Positions 16,975 to 27,428 of a DNA stretch of 64,000 bases are shown here, one piece after another; the stretch's first letter is position 1, and each line of letters begins with the position of its first letter. The translations under genes and the position numbers were made by a program. The notes beneath the pieces were generated by a model. The model saw only the letters and a list, made by a program, of their open reading frames with translations. It was not told where the DNA came from and ran no database searches. Where the stretch lies: NCBI GenBank assembly GCA_031119475.1, contig JAVHXV010000012.1, positions 1-64,000 of the forward strand, in the 5' to 3' direction. Source of the stretch: Pedobacter sp. Its GTDB lineage: Bacteria; Bacteroidota; Bacteroidia; Sphingobacteriales; Sphingobacteriaceae.

Positions 16975-19857
16975 TCACTTGCCAAATAAAGTCGTATAAA
17001 TCGAATACGGATAATTTTTAGGGTTCTTGCTGATCTTGAACGGGATATTAAAATCGAACAGTTCGCTCAGCTTTAGTTCGAGTGCTTTTACAAAAGCTGT
17101 TTTCTCCAGTGCCAATAGTTCATTGGAGAGCACGTCCTTTCCACGCATAAAGCTTACACCATCCTTGCTCATGGTCTTTACGACATACAAATTGGGCTCT
17201 ACCTGACTGTTTTTAGAAACCTGCTCATAAACGTAGGTGTAGAACATGGTCTGCACCAGGGCCTTATTGATGTTTCCGCAATCGGTGTCAAAGCAGTCTT
17301 CCATGGAACTGTACTTCAGCTGGTCGTTGCCTGTTTTGTAATCTACAATGCGATGGATACCATTTTTAAGGTCTACGCGGTCGATGATTCCATACAGTTT
17401 GATTTGTTGCTGGCTGCCATTTGCGGGGAATGAAAACGCTACACTGCCTTTTTGTTCCAATCCGACCAACGTAAAAGGTGCATCACTTTCATCTTGGGCC
17501 AAAATAAGCTGTACGTACTCCAAGATAATGGCATACACCACTTTTTGCATCCCGTTGAGCAGCACAGGGGCTGTTCGGTTGCCATGTAGCTCTTCTGCAA
17601 AGGCCTGCATGATCAGTTCGGGTACGGCGGCCCGCTTCGCATGAATCCTTTCTTTTGTAATATCCGGACTTTCGCGCATCAGCTGGGCATAGAACTGCTC
17701 CATCACATCATGCAAAATGAGTCCAATTTTATAGGCTTCGACGGTCTCTTCCACTTCCTGTGGTTCTGCGATGCCCGCAATGTATTTATAAAAAAAGTCT
17801 ATCGGATTGCTGATGTAGGTGGTGAGTGCAGAAGCAGAAAGTACGCGCTCACCACTCAGGTATTTCTGGAGTTCCTGTTGTACTTTTTCGGTTTTTAAGA
17901 TCACTTCCTCACGTACAGCAGCAGTCTTTACGGCAAGCTGCAGTTCACGGTGCGCAAAGGCGAAGCCACTTTCATATTCCAATTGCTTAATGAAACGGGA
18001 AGGCTCACCACTGTTGCTTTCATCAGTAAGGCTGTTATACACCAGCTCAATCTTTTCTGCCCTTTGCACCAAGCGGTAGAACATGTAGGCCGAAATCGCA
18101 TCCTGGTTTTCCAAAACCGGCAGCCCATATGCCCTGCGCAAACTATCAGGTATAAACGTATTGCCCGTTCCGGTCTTTGGAACCATTCCCTCGTTTACAC
18201 CGAGCACAATAACCTTATCAAAGTTGAGGTTCCTACTTTCCAATAGCCCCATTACCTGCAGGCCGTTCAAAGGATCGCCAGCCAACGGAACGGCAATGGC
18301 CGATAAGGACTTTTGGATCAGCGAAAGCACAAAACTGAGTTCTATCGGCTGTTGGTATTTGACCAAATGCTGCTGTAAGGTATCATGTAGCCGGTTCAGT
18401 TCCTGAAGGGTCTTGGAAAAAAGGTCGGCATCAATTTTCTTGAGGTTCCTGGCCGCCAGCTCACGCTGCAAGATTTTGTTCAACAGTTCGGTCAAGTCGG
18501 TTACCGCATTGGCGGATGAACGGACCGGCGTAAAGAAGGTGGCCAATAAGCCCCCTTGCCTAATCAGGCGTTCTGCCGGAATTTCGGTAAGCTGGTTTTC
18601 GATCAGGCTGTTAAAGATCTTTGACCGCATGGCTTCACTGATGCCAGTGAGCGGGTGGGACAAAAATGCCTCTACCGTCTGGTAGCCTACCCATTGTCTT
18701 TGTAAAAGGGAGAGCTGAGCATTTAACCATAGGTCTGAAAGGCCATATAAAGTAGATTGGTTGAGTGCAAACCCCATGGTAATGTTAACCGGCACCTGAT
18801 TCAGATTGGCTGTTGCTGAAGGAATGGTCTGTATCAAAGGCATGAGCAGGCTTTCGTCGGCCAATACAATCGCCGTCTGTTGCACTTCCTGCCCATCGGC
18901 TATGGCTTTCAGTTCATCAACCAACAGTTCGTTCACAATTTTGGCCTGTGCGGTCTGGCCTTGGACCTTGTATATGCCCACATTTCGCTGATGGGCCTTG
19001 ATATAGCTTGAATCGTTGCTCAATTGGTTTACCAGGCCGATCTGCTTCAGGTTTCTTCTCAAAAACAATCCTGCCTCCTGCATTTCATCTTCGAGGTAAT
19101 AGGTATCGATGTCGAAATAGAAAATGGCCTTTCCCTCATCTTGCCAGCGTTTGAAAGCCTTTGCTTCGGCCCTGCTCAAGGCATTGAAACCCACGAAGAT
19201 CAGCTTGCCCTGCACCCTGCCGTTTACAAAAGTTTCATCGAAATGCTGATCAGCTATTTTACGGTACAGCATGGCCATGGTCATGTACCCATCTTCGGCC
19301 AGACGTGCATGGAACTTGTCATAAAGCGTAGGCATCCGGTTCCACATCCTGATAAAAAGTTCCTGTTGCCGCTTATACTTCCCTTCTGAATACGACTGCC
19401 AGAATTGTGCTAAAAATTCCTTTTGTTCAGCGGTCAGGAAATCGAACTGTTGATTGATCGTAGCAATATCTTCTAGTTCCGTAAATAAACGGCGCTGATC
19501 TACCAGGTCGTTGTCGATCTGAGAAAAATCGCTCAGAATAATCTTGGCAAGGTGATGGAACCTGGACAGGGATGGAATTTTCTCCATCCCCTCTGCGCGC
19601 AATAGCGCTACATAGCAATCGTACAGTGCAAAGAACTGTGTATAGGGATCAGCGATCTTCAGCGTGGTGGCCGTAGCAAAAAATTCCTGCACCGTAAAAA
19701 AAGCTGGACTCCAAAATGGCTTTTTGATCAGGTCGGCCAAATGCTTTTGAAGATAGGCCGCAGGACGCTTGTTGTTGAACACAATGGCGCAATCTTGCAG
19801 GTTCGCCCCAAATTTGGCGACCAGGTCTTCGGCAACATCTTGGAGAAAAGGTTTCAT
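16975..19857 (-). CDS. PD-(D/E)XK nuclease family protein (AddB-like)
   Basis: 960 aa; C-terminal nuclease motif (IHRIVDYKTG), ALTTYISNPIDFFYKYIAGI; partner of the adjacent helicase. Confidence 0.87.
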   Translation of the reverse strand: MKPFLQDVAEDLVAKFGANLQDCAIVFNNKRPAAYLQKHLADLIKKPFWSPAFFTVQEFFATATTLKIADPYTQFFALYDCYVALLRAEGMEKIPSLSRFHHLAKIILSDFSQIDNDLVDQRRLFTELEDIATINQQFDFLTAEQKEFLAQFWQSYSEGKYKRQQELFIRMWNRMPTLYDKFHARLAEDGYMTMAMLYRKIADQHFDETFVNGRVQGKLIFVGFNALSRAEAKAFKRWQDEGKAIFYFDIDTYYLEDEMQEAGLFLRRNLKQIGLVNQLSNDSSYIKAHQRNVGIYKVQGQTAQAKIVNELLVDELKAIADGQEVQQTAIVLADESLLMPLIQTIPSATANLNQVPVNITMGFALNQSTLYGLSDLWLNAQLSLLQRQWVGYQTVEAFLSHPLTGISEAMRSKIFNSLIENQLTEIPAERLIRQGGLLATFFTPVRSSANAVTDLTELLNKILQRELAARNLKKIDADLFSKTLQELNRLHDTLQQHLVKYQQPIELSFVLSLIQKSLSAIAVPLAGDPLNGLQVMGLLESRNLNFDKVIVLGVNEGMVPKTGTGNTFIPDSLRRAYGLPVLENQDAISAYMFYRLVQRAEKIELVYNSLTDESNSGEPSRFIKQLEYESGFAFAHRELQLAVKTAAVREEVILKTEKVQQELQKYLSGERVLSASALTTYISNPIDFFYKYIAGIAEPQEVEETVEAYKIGLILHDVMEQFYAQLMRESPDITKERIHAKRAAVPELIMQAFAEELHGNRTAPVLLNGMQKVVYAIILEYVQLILAQDESDAPFTLVGLEQKGSVAFSFPANGSQQQIKLYGIIDRVDLKNGIHRIVDYKTGNDQLKYSSMEDCFDTDCGNINKALVQTMFYTYVYEQVSKNSQVEPNLYVVKTMSKDGVSFMRGKDVLSNELLALEKTAFVKALELKLSELFDFNIPFKISKNPKNYPYSIYTTLFGK

Positions 19858-19893
19858 TTTAATAATTTGATCTGGCTAATTGCTTCAATTTGA

Positions 19894-22800
19894 TCATATC
19901 GCTTTCAGTTTTCCGGTCTGGGCATAAAATAGATAAGGCCTAACCTGTAGGTAGCCCATGGCCATGATCAGGTCTTTGTAGTTCAGCAATTGTATTTTGT
20001 GCTTCTCCATTTCCTCGGCGGTAAATTTATAATCTACAACGATCACTTCGTCTTTATTGATGATCAGTTTATCTGGGCGATAGGTTTTCCCATCCCTGCC
20101 GATAATAGACCGCTCATTGATGTGCTGTGCCCCGCTTTTTAACAAAGCACTCAATTCTGGATGCTCCAAAACTGCCTGCACCTGTTCTGTATAGGCTTGC
20201 TTTTCGCTTTCGGTAATCAATCCGGCCAAAATCTGTTTTTCGATCACCTGGTCCAGTTCTGCTATCGAATTTGCCTCTGCCAGGATAGCGTGGAGTGCAC
20301 TTCCCTTTTGGCCAGATTTAGTGATGTTGTCGATGTATTGTAGTGGGCGGTCTTCTGTACTTTCATAGATTTCTGCCAACCGGTCGGAAGTAGGATAGGT
20401 TGTTAAGGCCAGGGGCGATAGCTGCATCGCACGATCGTTTTGTGTACCATAGGCCCCAAATTCTATTTCTGTTCCAAATTCGCCAAAATCCTCTTCGTAT
20501 ACCTGTAGAATGGCATCGCCAATGTTGGTAATGCTTTTGCTTTTTTTGGCTGGAACAGCAATATAAAGGTAATCTTTGGCCCGGGTTGTTGCCACATATA
20601 GCGTATTCAGGGCATCCAAATAATTGAACAAAAGTTCTTCCACATAATGGCTGGCTACGCTCGATGACTTAAGGCTGCTGGTATATTGCAATGGCACGCG
20701 CTGCAGTTCTTCGTAGGGCGTTCCTTCCATCGGCACCCAAAAAGTGCTATTTACTTTTCCGCCCAATCGCCAATCGCAGAAAGGAATAAATACAGCCCTG
20801 AATGCCAATCCCTTAGATTTATGGATGGTGAGCACCTGAATGGCGTTAGCCGTTTCGGGAGAGGGCAGGTTTTTGGACTTCCCATCTTCTTCCCACCAGG
20901 TGAGGAAAGCAGTGATCCCCTTTTCTCCCAAGAGCATGGCCGAATTGACCAGGTCACGGAATGCCAAAAGGTAAGGCAAGAAAGGATTGATGGAATCTTT
21001 TTGATAAGTATCCAGCCCGAATGCCGAAATCAGTTTTTCGATGAGTGCCGCAACAGGCAGCTGTAGCCAAGTTCTGTGGTTTTCGCAAAAGTCTGATGGA
21101 AATACATGAGTCAGCGATTCGATTGGCGTACGCTTCAGCTCAAAATAATGTTCTCCATTGATGCTCTTGCCATGGATCTGCGCATACAGCGCAATGCAAT
21201 TTGCCTTATAGAGGGCAGATTGCTCCTGCGTGGTAATCAGCAGTTTTAGCGCATTGATGATCAATTTGATGGCAGCACTGCTCGCAATTTTTAGGGCCTC
21301 GCCCGAGATGACATCAAGCCCATCATTCATCAGCGCATTGACTACCGCCGTGGCGTCACTATTCGAGCGCACCAAAATGCCAATCTCTCTTTGCTGATAG
21401 CCTTTTTCCGTGAGCAAAAGCTCAATCTCGACCAACATTTCCCGCAGCGATGCTTCCTTCACATTCTCGGCATCATTAAAATCGGTGATCAAGGTATTGG
21501 CAAAATCGTCGTCATCTGCCTTTTTAGGCTTTTCAAAAATGATTTTTTTAACCTTGACCATTCCTCCATCTGCTGTATTGGCGTGGGTCCGTTGGGCTAC
21601 GCCCTCGTAGATATTGGTAATGATCTGGTCGTACTGCCGTTGCTGTCCATGCCAGAATTCCTGCAAGGCGCTATGATCAGCAGGAATCTCTTGATTGATC
21701 TGCGTTTGGAGCAATTTTGCCAACTGCTCATACAGGCCATTGTTGAAATCGATGATGGCTTTTGTGCTCCGGTAATTTTCCCAAAGTTTGTCATCGATCA
21801 CATTGTGTGGCAACAGGTCGATCTTTGCATCGCTATGGAGCAGCCGATAATCGCCATCACGCCACCTGTAAATGGATTGTTTGGTGTCGCCAACGATCAG
21901 GTGCGAGGTCAATTTGCCATCATGGGTGGCAATTGCATTGCCTACCAAAGCCTTAAAGCTGTTCCATTGGTTTCTGGAAGTATCTTGGAACTCGTCGAAA
22001 AGAAAATTCCGGTACTGGTTGCCCATTTTTTCCCAAATGAATGATGGGTTGTCGCCAGCATCTTCGGCAATTCCATTGAGCAATTGCTGTGCATCACTGA
22101 TGAGCAGTTTTTCGCTTTCCTCGCGATATTGGACCAAAAGTCCTGCAACTTCCTGCATCAGCCTTAAATAATAGCCATTTTTTAAAAATGCCTTGGCCAG
22201 TACATATTGCTCATTTCCCTGCCCATAAATCTGCTGCATTTCGCGCAATATCGGATTGATGGCGGCAAACAAAATATTGTTTCTACCTTTTTGGAGCCAA
22301 TTTCCTTCATCATCCAACAAGGTAAGCACGCTCTCGATTTCTTTGAGGCTGCCCTGTGCAATCGATTTAAACCTGAGCAATTTGGAGCGGGTCTTTCCCT
22401 TAAGGTCATCAGTAGATAGGCCACTCGATACGATATGTCCACTGGCGGTTTCGGCAAGGGCCATGAGGGCATCTTCGTAATTTTTAATAAAATTCTTGCT
22501 AAAGGCGATGTACCTTTTAAAAACTTCATCTACGTTTTGGGTGCCAAATGCACGGATAGCTGCTTCAAAATCCTTAAATCGATCTTTAAAGACCTCACTG
22601 ATGAGTGCCAACAATTCTGATTTGTAGTTCCAGCTTTTATTGTTGCTGATGCGGTCCAAGGCCAGTTCGATGATCCAGTGCAGGATGTTTTCTTTTTCAT
22701 CAAGCAGTTTTTCCAGTCGCTGGGCCAATTCCTGCTTCACCTTTTCGGTATTCATTTCGAGGCTATAGCCCGAATCGAGCCCGAGCTCAAAAGCAAAGCC

Positions 22801-23166
22801 ACGGATGACGCGCTGGACGAAACCATCAATGGTACTTACCGAAAATCGGCTATAGTCGTGTAAGATCTTACGGTAGATCTGGTCTGCTCTCAGCTGTAGT
22901 TCAGTGGCAGTAAGATCGGGATGCGCAATGAGGATCAGTTTTCGGTAATCGTCTATCTTTTGGGCAGAATCGCCTTTTGCCAATCCGGCCAGCACCTCCA
23001 GGATCCTCGATTTCATCTCTTCCGTAGCCTTATTGGTAAAGGTAACGGCCAAGATTTCGCGGTACTTGTTCGGCCCACTGAAAAGCAGCGTCAGGTAATG
23101 TGCGGCCAAGCTGAAAGTTTTGCCCGAGCCGGCAGATGCCTGAAGAATTTTTAGTGGTCTGTTCAT
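19894..23166 (-). CDS. UvrD/AddA-like ATP-dependent helicase-nuclease
   Basis: LQASAGSGKTFSLAAHYL, VTFTNKATEEMKSRIL, FDEFQDTSRNQW, VGDTKQSIYRWRDGD, LTIHKSKGLAFRAVFIPF, VVDYKF. Confidence 0.93.
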   Translation of the reverse strand: MNRPLKILQASAGSGKTFSLAAHYLTLLFSGPNKYREILAVTFTNKATEEMKSRILEVLAGLAKGDSAQKIDDYRKLILIAHPDLTATELQLRADQIYRKILHDYSRFSVSTIDGFVQRVIRGFAFELGLDSGYSLEMNTEKVKQELAQRLEKLLDEKENILHWIIELALDRISNNKSWNYKSELLALISEVFKDRFKDFEAAIRAFGTQNVDEVFKRYIAFSKNFIKNYEDALMALAETASGHIVSSGLSTDDLKGKTRSKLLRFKSIAQGSLKEIESVLTLLDDEGNWLQKGRNNILFAAINPILREMQQIYGQGNEQYVLAKAFLKNGYYLRLMQEVAGLLVQYREESEKLLISDAQQLLNGIAEDAGDNPSFIWEKMGNQYRNFLFDEFQDTSRNQWNSFKALVGNAIATHDGKLTSHLIVGDTKQSIYRWRDGDYRLLHSDAKIDLLPHNVIDDKLWENYRSTKAIIDFNNGLYEQLAKLLQTQINQEIPADHSALQEFWHGQQRQYDQIITNIYEGVAQRTHANTADGGMVKVKKIIFEKPKKADDDDFANTLITDFNDAENVKEASLREMLVEIELLLTEKGYQQREIGILVRSNSDATAVVNALMNDGLDVISGEALKIASSAAIKLIINALKLLITTQEQSALYKANCIALYAQIHGKSINGEHYFELKRTPIESLTHVFPSDFCENHRTWLQLPVAALIEKLISAFGLDTYQKDSINPFLPYLLAFRDLVNSAMLLGEKGITAFLTWWEEDGKSKNLPSPETANAIQVLTIHKSKGLAFRAVFIPFCDWRLGGKVNSTFWVPMEGTPYEELQRVPLQYTSSLKSSSVASHYVEELLFNYLDALNTLYVATTRAKDYLYIAVPAKKSKSITNIGDAILQVYEEDFGEFGTEIEFGAYGTQNDRAMQLSPLALTTYPTSDRLAEIYESTEDRPLQYIDNITKSGQKGSALHAILAEANSIAELDQVIEKQILAGLITESEKQAYTEQVQAVLEHPELSALLKSGAQHINERSIIGRDGKTYRPDKLIINKDEVIVVDYKFTAEEMEKHKIQLLNYKDLIMAMGYLQVRPYLFYAQTGKLKAI

Positions 23167-23242
23167 TAGTTGAAAGATAGGCAATTCAAAGCATTGTGGG
23201 GAAAGGATTTCAAGATTTAACCGCTGGCGATCAAAAAAGAAA

Positions 23243-24031
23243 TCAATTTGCCTTTTTCTTCTTTTTTGTTTTCAAGCTGATACGCTTGGGCCTTTGCTCC
23301 ATGGCTATCTTGACCCCCAATAGGTCCCTGATGACCACCGAACTGCATACCCCGCCAAATGCCGCCGGCAGATAGGAGATTGTTCCATAGGCCGAGCGTT
23401 TAAAGTTGTTCCCATCCGTCATGACCAACGAGTTTTTGATGACTTCTTCGGTAGAAAATACGGCCTTCACCTTTTCGTGGTTCGTTAATTTCTTTAACCG
23501 TTTCCTTACATATTGTGCAAATACGCATTGATAGGTATCTGGAAGATAAGCGACGTGCAGTTTGGTCGGATCTAATTTGCCGCCAGCCCCCATGGAACTC
23601 ACAATTGGCATATCTTTTTCGAGCGCACTGTGCAGCAGGGTTACCTTCGGCGTAATGCTGTCTATGCAGTCCATTACATAATCGTATTTTCCCTCCATGA
23701 TTTCACGGCATTTCGTAGGCGTTAAAAACTCCTGCACCACATGGAGCTTAAGTTCGGGATTGATCTGAAGCAGGCGCTCCTTCATGATCTCGGCCTTGCT
23801 TACACCGTGATTGGTTGCCAGGGCGGGCAACTGTCGATTTCGGTTCGTGGGATCAACCACATCCCCATCTACAATGGTCATTTCTCCTACACCAGCCCTG
23901 CAGATGTATTCGGCAGCAAAAGAGCCCACTCCGCCAAGTCCGATCACCAGTACATGTTTTTGTTGCAGCAGCGCTATTCCTTCATCGCCTACCAAAAGGG
24001 CCGATCTCGATAACCAGTTTATATCAGGCAT
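23243..24031 (-). CDS. tcdA: tRNA threonylcarbamoyladenosine dehydratase (ThiF/HesA family)
   Basis: LVIGLGGVGSFAAEYICRAGVGEMTIVDGDVVDPTNRNRQ; DCIDSITPKVTLL. Confidence 0.9.
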   Translation of the reverse strand: MPDINWLSRSALLVGDEGIALLQQKHVLVIGLGGVGSFAAEYICRAGVGEMTIVDGDVVDPTNRNRQLPALATNHGVSKAEIMKERLLQINPELKLHVVQEFLTPTKCREIMEGKYDYVMDCIDSITPKVTLLHSALEKDMPIVSSMGAGGKLDPTKLHVAYLPDTYQCVFAQYVRKRLKKLTNHEKVKAVFSTEEVIKNSLVMTDGNNFKRSAYGTISYLPAAFGGVCSSVVIRDLLGVKIAMEQRPKRISLKTKKKKKAN

Positions 24032-24037
24032 TGTTCT

Positions 24038-24694
24038 TCAAATTAAATTTGCACTTTTCCAATTGCCAAAAATAAGTGCTTTTAGTTCATCAACCGTTGT
24101 ATTTTTTAAATTTGCAGCAGCGCGATAAATGTCTTCGATGTGCAGGTCGCTATCGTCTGTTTCCAAGAAGAACTGATCGCTCGCCCTTAAAATGGCTGCC
24201 GCTCCAGAATTTCCGTTTAAGATGGCCTTCCCAAAAGAAAGCGAAAATCCCTGTGCCATCAGCTGATGGCCCAGTTGTTCGCTCTTATTGTAACCGTGAA
24301 TGACCATGGGCACATTAGGTTCGATCTTTTTACGCAGGGCAATCAATTCATCATAAGCCTTCACCACATGCAGGATGACTGGTTTTTGAAGTGCTTTTGC
24401 CAATTCCAGTTGGCGTTCGAATACACGCAGTTGTACCTCCATTTCAGCACCCTTAACATGGTCAAGCCCACATTCGCCGATCATTTTTACCTGTGGCAGC
24501 CGGGCTTTTTCGGTCAATGTGAGCATGTGCTGTGCTAGTTGCGGCTCATCGATAAACCAGGGATGGATGCCCAGCGCTACTTGATGGCCTTGGATCAGGT
24601 TGAGGTCATCATGCCCAACAGAAAGGCTTAGGATGCTTTCTACCTCGGGCAAAAGTTGCGGATGATGGGTGTGGATATTTAAAAATGGAAACAT
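24038..24694 (-). CDS. TatD family hydrolase
   Basis: NIHTHHPQ, GIHPWF, IGECGLDHVKG, ETDDSDLHIEDIY. Confidence 0.9.
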   Translation of the reverse strand: MFPFLNIHTHHPQLLPEVESILSLSVGHDDLNLIQGHQVALGIHPWFIDEPQLAQHMLTLTEKARLPQVKMIGECGLDHVKGAEMEVQLRVFERQLELAKALQKPVILHVVKAYDELIALRKKIEPNVPMVIHGYNKSEQLGHQLMAQGFSLSFGKAILNGNSGAAAILRASDQFFLETDDSDLHIEDIYRAAANLKNTTVDELKALIFGNWKSANLI

Positions 24695-24797
24695 AAGAGG
24701 TTAACCAAAATTAAGCAGATATGTTTATCAACTGTAAATAATTTAAAACAATAGCAAAGACGGTAACCTAATTTTTATTTTTACGAAAAAACAGGTC

Positions 24798-25295
24798 ATG
24801 AAAAAAATCATCATGCTGGCATTTGCACTCACGTTCAGTTCATTTGCCTTTGCACAGACTAAAAAAGAAGCTGTACATATCTATAATCCGCAGGCCAATG
24901 CCCAGGCAGACATCAATGCGGCCGTAGCCAAGGCAAAAGCGGCAAAAAAGCATGTATTTGTTCAGGTTGGCGGAAACTGGTGCATCTGGTGCATCCGTTT
25001 TCATGACCTTGTTGATTCTGTACCGGAGTTAAAAAATTACCTGAACACCAATTACGAAGTGGTGCTCCTCAACTGGAGCCCTGAGAACAAGAACGAAGCC
25101 ATCCTTAAAAAATTTAATTATCCCGGTCGTTTCGGATTTCCGGTATTCCTGATCTTAGATGGCGATGGAAAACTCATCCATACCCAAAACTCCGCCTACC
25201 TTGAAGAAGGAAAAGGCCATAGCCCCAAGAAAATCTTAGACTTCCTAAAAAACTGGACCTACGCAGCAATGCTACCGGAGCATAATAAGTATTAA
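24798..25295 (+). CDS. thioredoxin family protein (DUF255-like)
   Basis: Signal peptide; KKHVFVQVGGNWCIWCIRFH; FGFPVFLILDGDGK. Confidence 0.88.
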   Translation: MKKIIMLAFALTFSSFAFAQTKKEAVHIYNPQANAQADINAAVAKAKAAKKHVFVQVGGNWCIWCIRFHDLVDSVPELKNYLNTNYEVVLLNWSPENKNEAILKKFNYPGRFGFPVFLILDGDGKLIHTQNSAYLEEGKGHSPKKILDFLKNWTYAAMLPEHNKY

Positions 25296-25298
25296 TAG

Positions 25299-25420
25299 TT
25301 TTCAGTTCACAGTTTTCAGTTCGCAGTTGGAATTTGTCATCCTGAGCCTGTCGAAGGATAGTTGGTTAATTAAACGAAACTATTAACTATAAACTCCGCC
25401 GCAGGAGTCCCTTTGGGACA
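25299..25420. repeat. inverted AGTT-word repeats enclosing a CCTGAGCCTGTCGAAGG element
   Basis: tagttttcagttcacagttttcagttcgcagttgg ... gtcatcctgagcctgtcgaaggata ... aacgaaactattaactataaactcc. Confidence 0.7.
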
Positions 25421-25422
25421 AA

Positions 25423-27129
25423 CTACAACCCGTCTCCATACTTGAAGAACCCATTTACGGTAACCGGTAACTTACCTGTTGGCTGTAACTGGTTTTTAAA
25501 GACCGAAGCTGCCGCACGCTGCATAAAATCTTCTTTCTGATAGGCTACCAATAATGCCTTTGCCTGCTCTAGGCCTGGAAAACTGGCCAGGTTATAGGGA
25601 TTGGCAAAAAAGGCAAATGCTGCTTGGTTTTTGGCCATGTTGGCGATAAATTGCTTTACATCTGCACTGAATACGAGGTTATTATTAGGACGGGTGCGGG
25701 TATCAACAATGCCAACGATCACCTGGTCATCCATTTTGATCTCTGCGATTACTTTTGCAATGTCATTAGCGCTTGCGTTTTTATCCAGGTTATAATAGAC
25801 CGAATTTTTGTATTGCATGGCCAGTTCTTTTTGGAAAGTGGTCGGATCTGAAGTTCCAACGTTAACGATCACCGTTCTTTTCACCGGTGTAAGCAATTGG
25901 ACAAATTCACGTCCCCTGAGCAGGGTCATGCTCGCATCTGCCAGTTGTTGCCTCAAGGCCAAGCTTTCTGTACGGTTAACTTCTGCCGCCACATTGTTTT
26001 CGTCTATGGTCTGGCGTTGGTGAAGACCTGCCCAATATTTTGCTGTTAAGATTTTCTTCACGCTTTCATCAATGCGTTCCATCGTTAGTCGTTGGTCGCG
26101 AATGGCCTGACGGACCATTTTAACAGCTCTTTTGCTATTTTCGGAAAGTTCCAAAATATCGTTTCCGGCAATTACGCCCATCACATCGGCCTCGCCATCT
26201 TTAAAATATTTAACTACGCCTTTCATGCCCATCGCATCAGAAATAATGATGCCCTTGAAACCGATATCCTGCTTCAGGATACCCGTAACAATTGGTTTGG
26301 ACAAAGTGGAAGGCATATTGGGTGTTGGATCGAGCGATGGGATATTCATGTGGGCGATCATTACACCTGCGGCACCGCTCTTGATCAGTTCCTTAAACGG
26401 ATACATTTCAAGGGTATCTAATCGCTCTCTCGTAAATTTTAACTGTGGAAGGTCATAATGAGAATCCACATCGGTATCACCATGGCCCGGAAAGTGCTTG
26501 ATGCTGACCAATAAGCCTCCATCCTGCATCCCTTTTAGATAGGCTGCGCCTTTTTCGGCGACATTATATTTATTTTCTCCAAACGACCTGAAATTGATCA
26601 CCGGATTTTTCGCATTGTTGTTTACATCTACGTCGGGCGCAAGGTTCATGTGCATGCCAATGCGTTTGAAATCTTTGGCCACTTCCAATCCCATCTTATA
26701 AATGAGCTCCTTGTTCTGCACGGCACCCAGCGCCATTTGATAAGGATAGGAAATGGTGCTGTCTAAACGCATGCCCAATCCCCATTCACCATCAGACGCA
26801 ATCAGCAAGGGCACTTTGGCCAATTTCTGATATTGGTTGGTCAAGATGGCCTGTCTGCCTGGACCTCCCTGGAAAAAGACCAATCCACCCACTTTTTCTT
26901 TCTTGATCACCTTTGCTATTGAGTCGGTAAAGGCCTTGCTCTTATTGGTATAGGCTGCCACGAAAAACATCTGGGCAATCCGCTGCTTTTTGCTCAATCG
27001 ATTAAATACAGAGTCGACCCATTTTGGTTCATTTTGAAGCAGGTCTAGATAAGATGGCTGTTGCGCTTTAAGGTTGGTCGATATAAAACATACGGCCAAG
27101 GCAAGGCTAAAAAAAAGGGATTTTTTCAT
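25423..27129 (-). CDS. glycoside hydrolase family 3 protein
   Basis: VSIKHFPGHGDTDVDSH, GIIISDAMGMKGV; signal peptide. Confidence 0.93.
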   Translation of the reverse strand: MKKSLFFSLALAVCFISTNLKAQQPSYLDLLQNEPKWVDSVFNRLSKKQRIAQMFFVAAYTNKSKAFTDSIAKVIKKEKVGGLVFFQGGPGRQAILTNQYQKLAKVPLLIASDGEWGLGMRLDSTISYPYQMALGAVQNKELIYKMGLEVAKDFKRIGMHMNLAPDVDVNNNAKNPVINFRSFGENKYNVAEKGAAYLKGMQDGGLLVSIKHFPGHGDTDVDSHYDLPQLKFTRERLDTLEMYPFKELIKSGAAGVMIAHMNIPSLDPTPNMPSTLSKPIVTGILKQDIGFKGIIISDAMGMKGVVKYFKDGEADVMGVIAGNDILELSENSKRAVKMVRQAIRDQRLTMERIDESVKKILTAKYWAGLHQRQTIDENNVAAEVNRTESLALRQQLADASMTLLRGREFVQLLTPVKRTVIVNVGTSDPTTFQKELAMQYKNSVYYNLDKNASANDIAKVIAEIKMDDQVIVGIVDTRTRPNNNLVFSADVKQFIANMAKNQAAFAFFANPYNLASFPGLEQAKALLVAYQKEDFMQRAAASVFKNQLQPTGKLPVTVNGFFKYGDGL

Positions 27130-27209
27130 TTTGTGTCTATAGGAGGCCTAAAATTAAGGAAATTTATTAAACCTCACAAAACCTCCAGCCCCCCGATGCA
27201 GGCGTGGCT

Positions 27210-27225
27210 GTATCAAATTTGATAC
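27210..27225. promoter_or_regulatory. 16-bp perfect palindrome GTATCAAATTTGATAC
   Basis: Between a GH3 gene and an outer-membrane protein gene; possible operator. Confidence 0.5.
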
Positions 27226-27428
27226 ACTCCAGACGGTATAACAATCAAAAATTGCGCATGTATTTCGCTTAAACAAAAATCGACATAAATCATTGATTAT
27301 CAATTAAAAGAAAAAATAATTTAACATTTGAAGCGGCAGAAAACAGGTGCTTTGGCACATTTATTCCATAATGGCTGTTAATCCATTAAATGAATAACAG
27401 AAACTTCGGTTTCACAATTTGAAAGATC

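Noticed and set aside
19024-23154. Antisense ORFs within the AddA/AddB-like genes
   Set aside because: Shadow ORFs; composition mirrors the real CDS
16975-23184. Dedicated phage-defence island
   Set aside because: AddAB-type helicase-nuclease pair is a standard recombination/repair system in Bacteroidota; no accompanying defence genes
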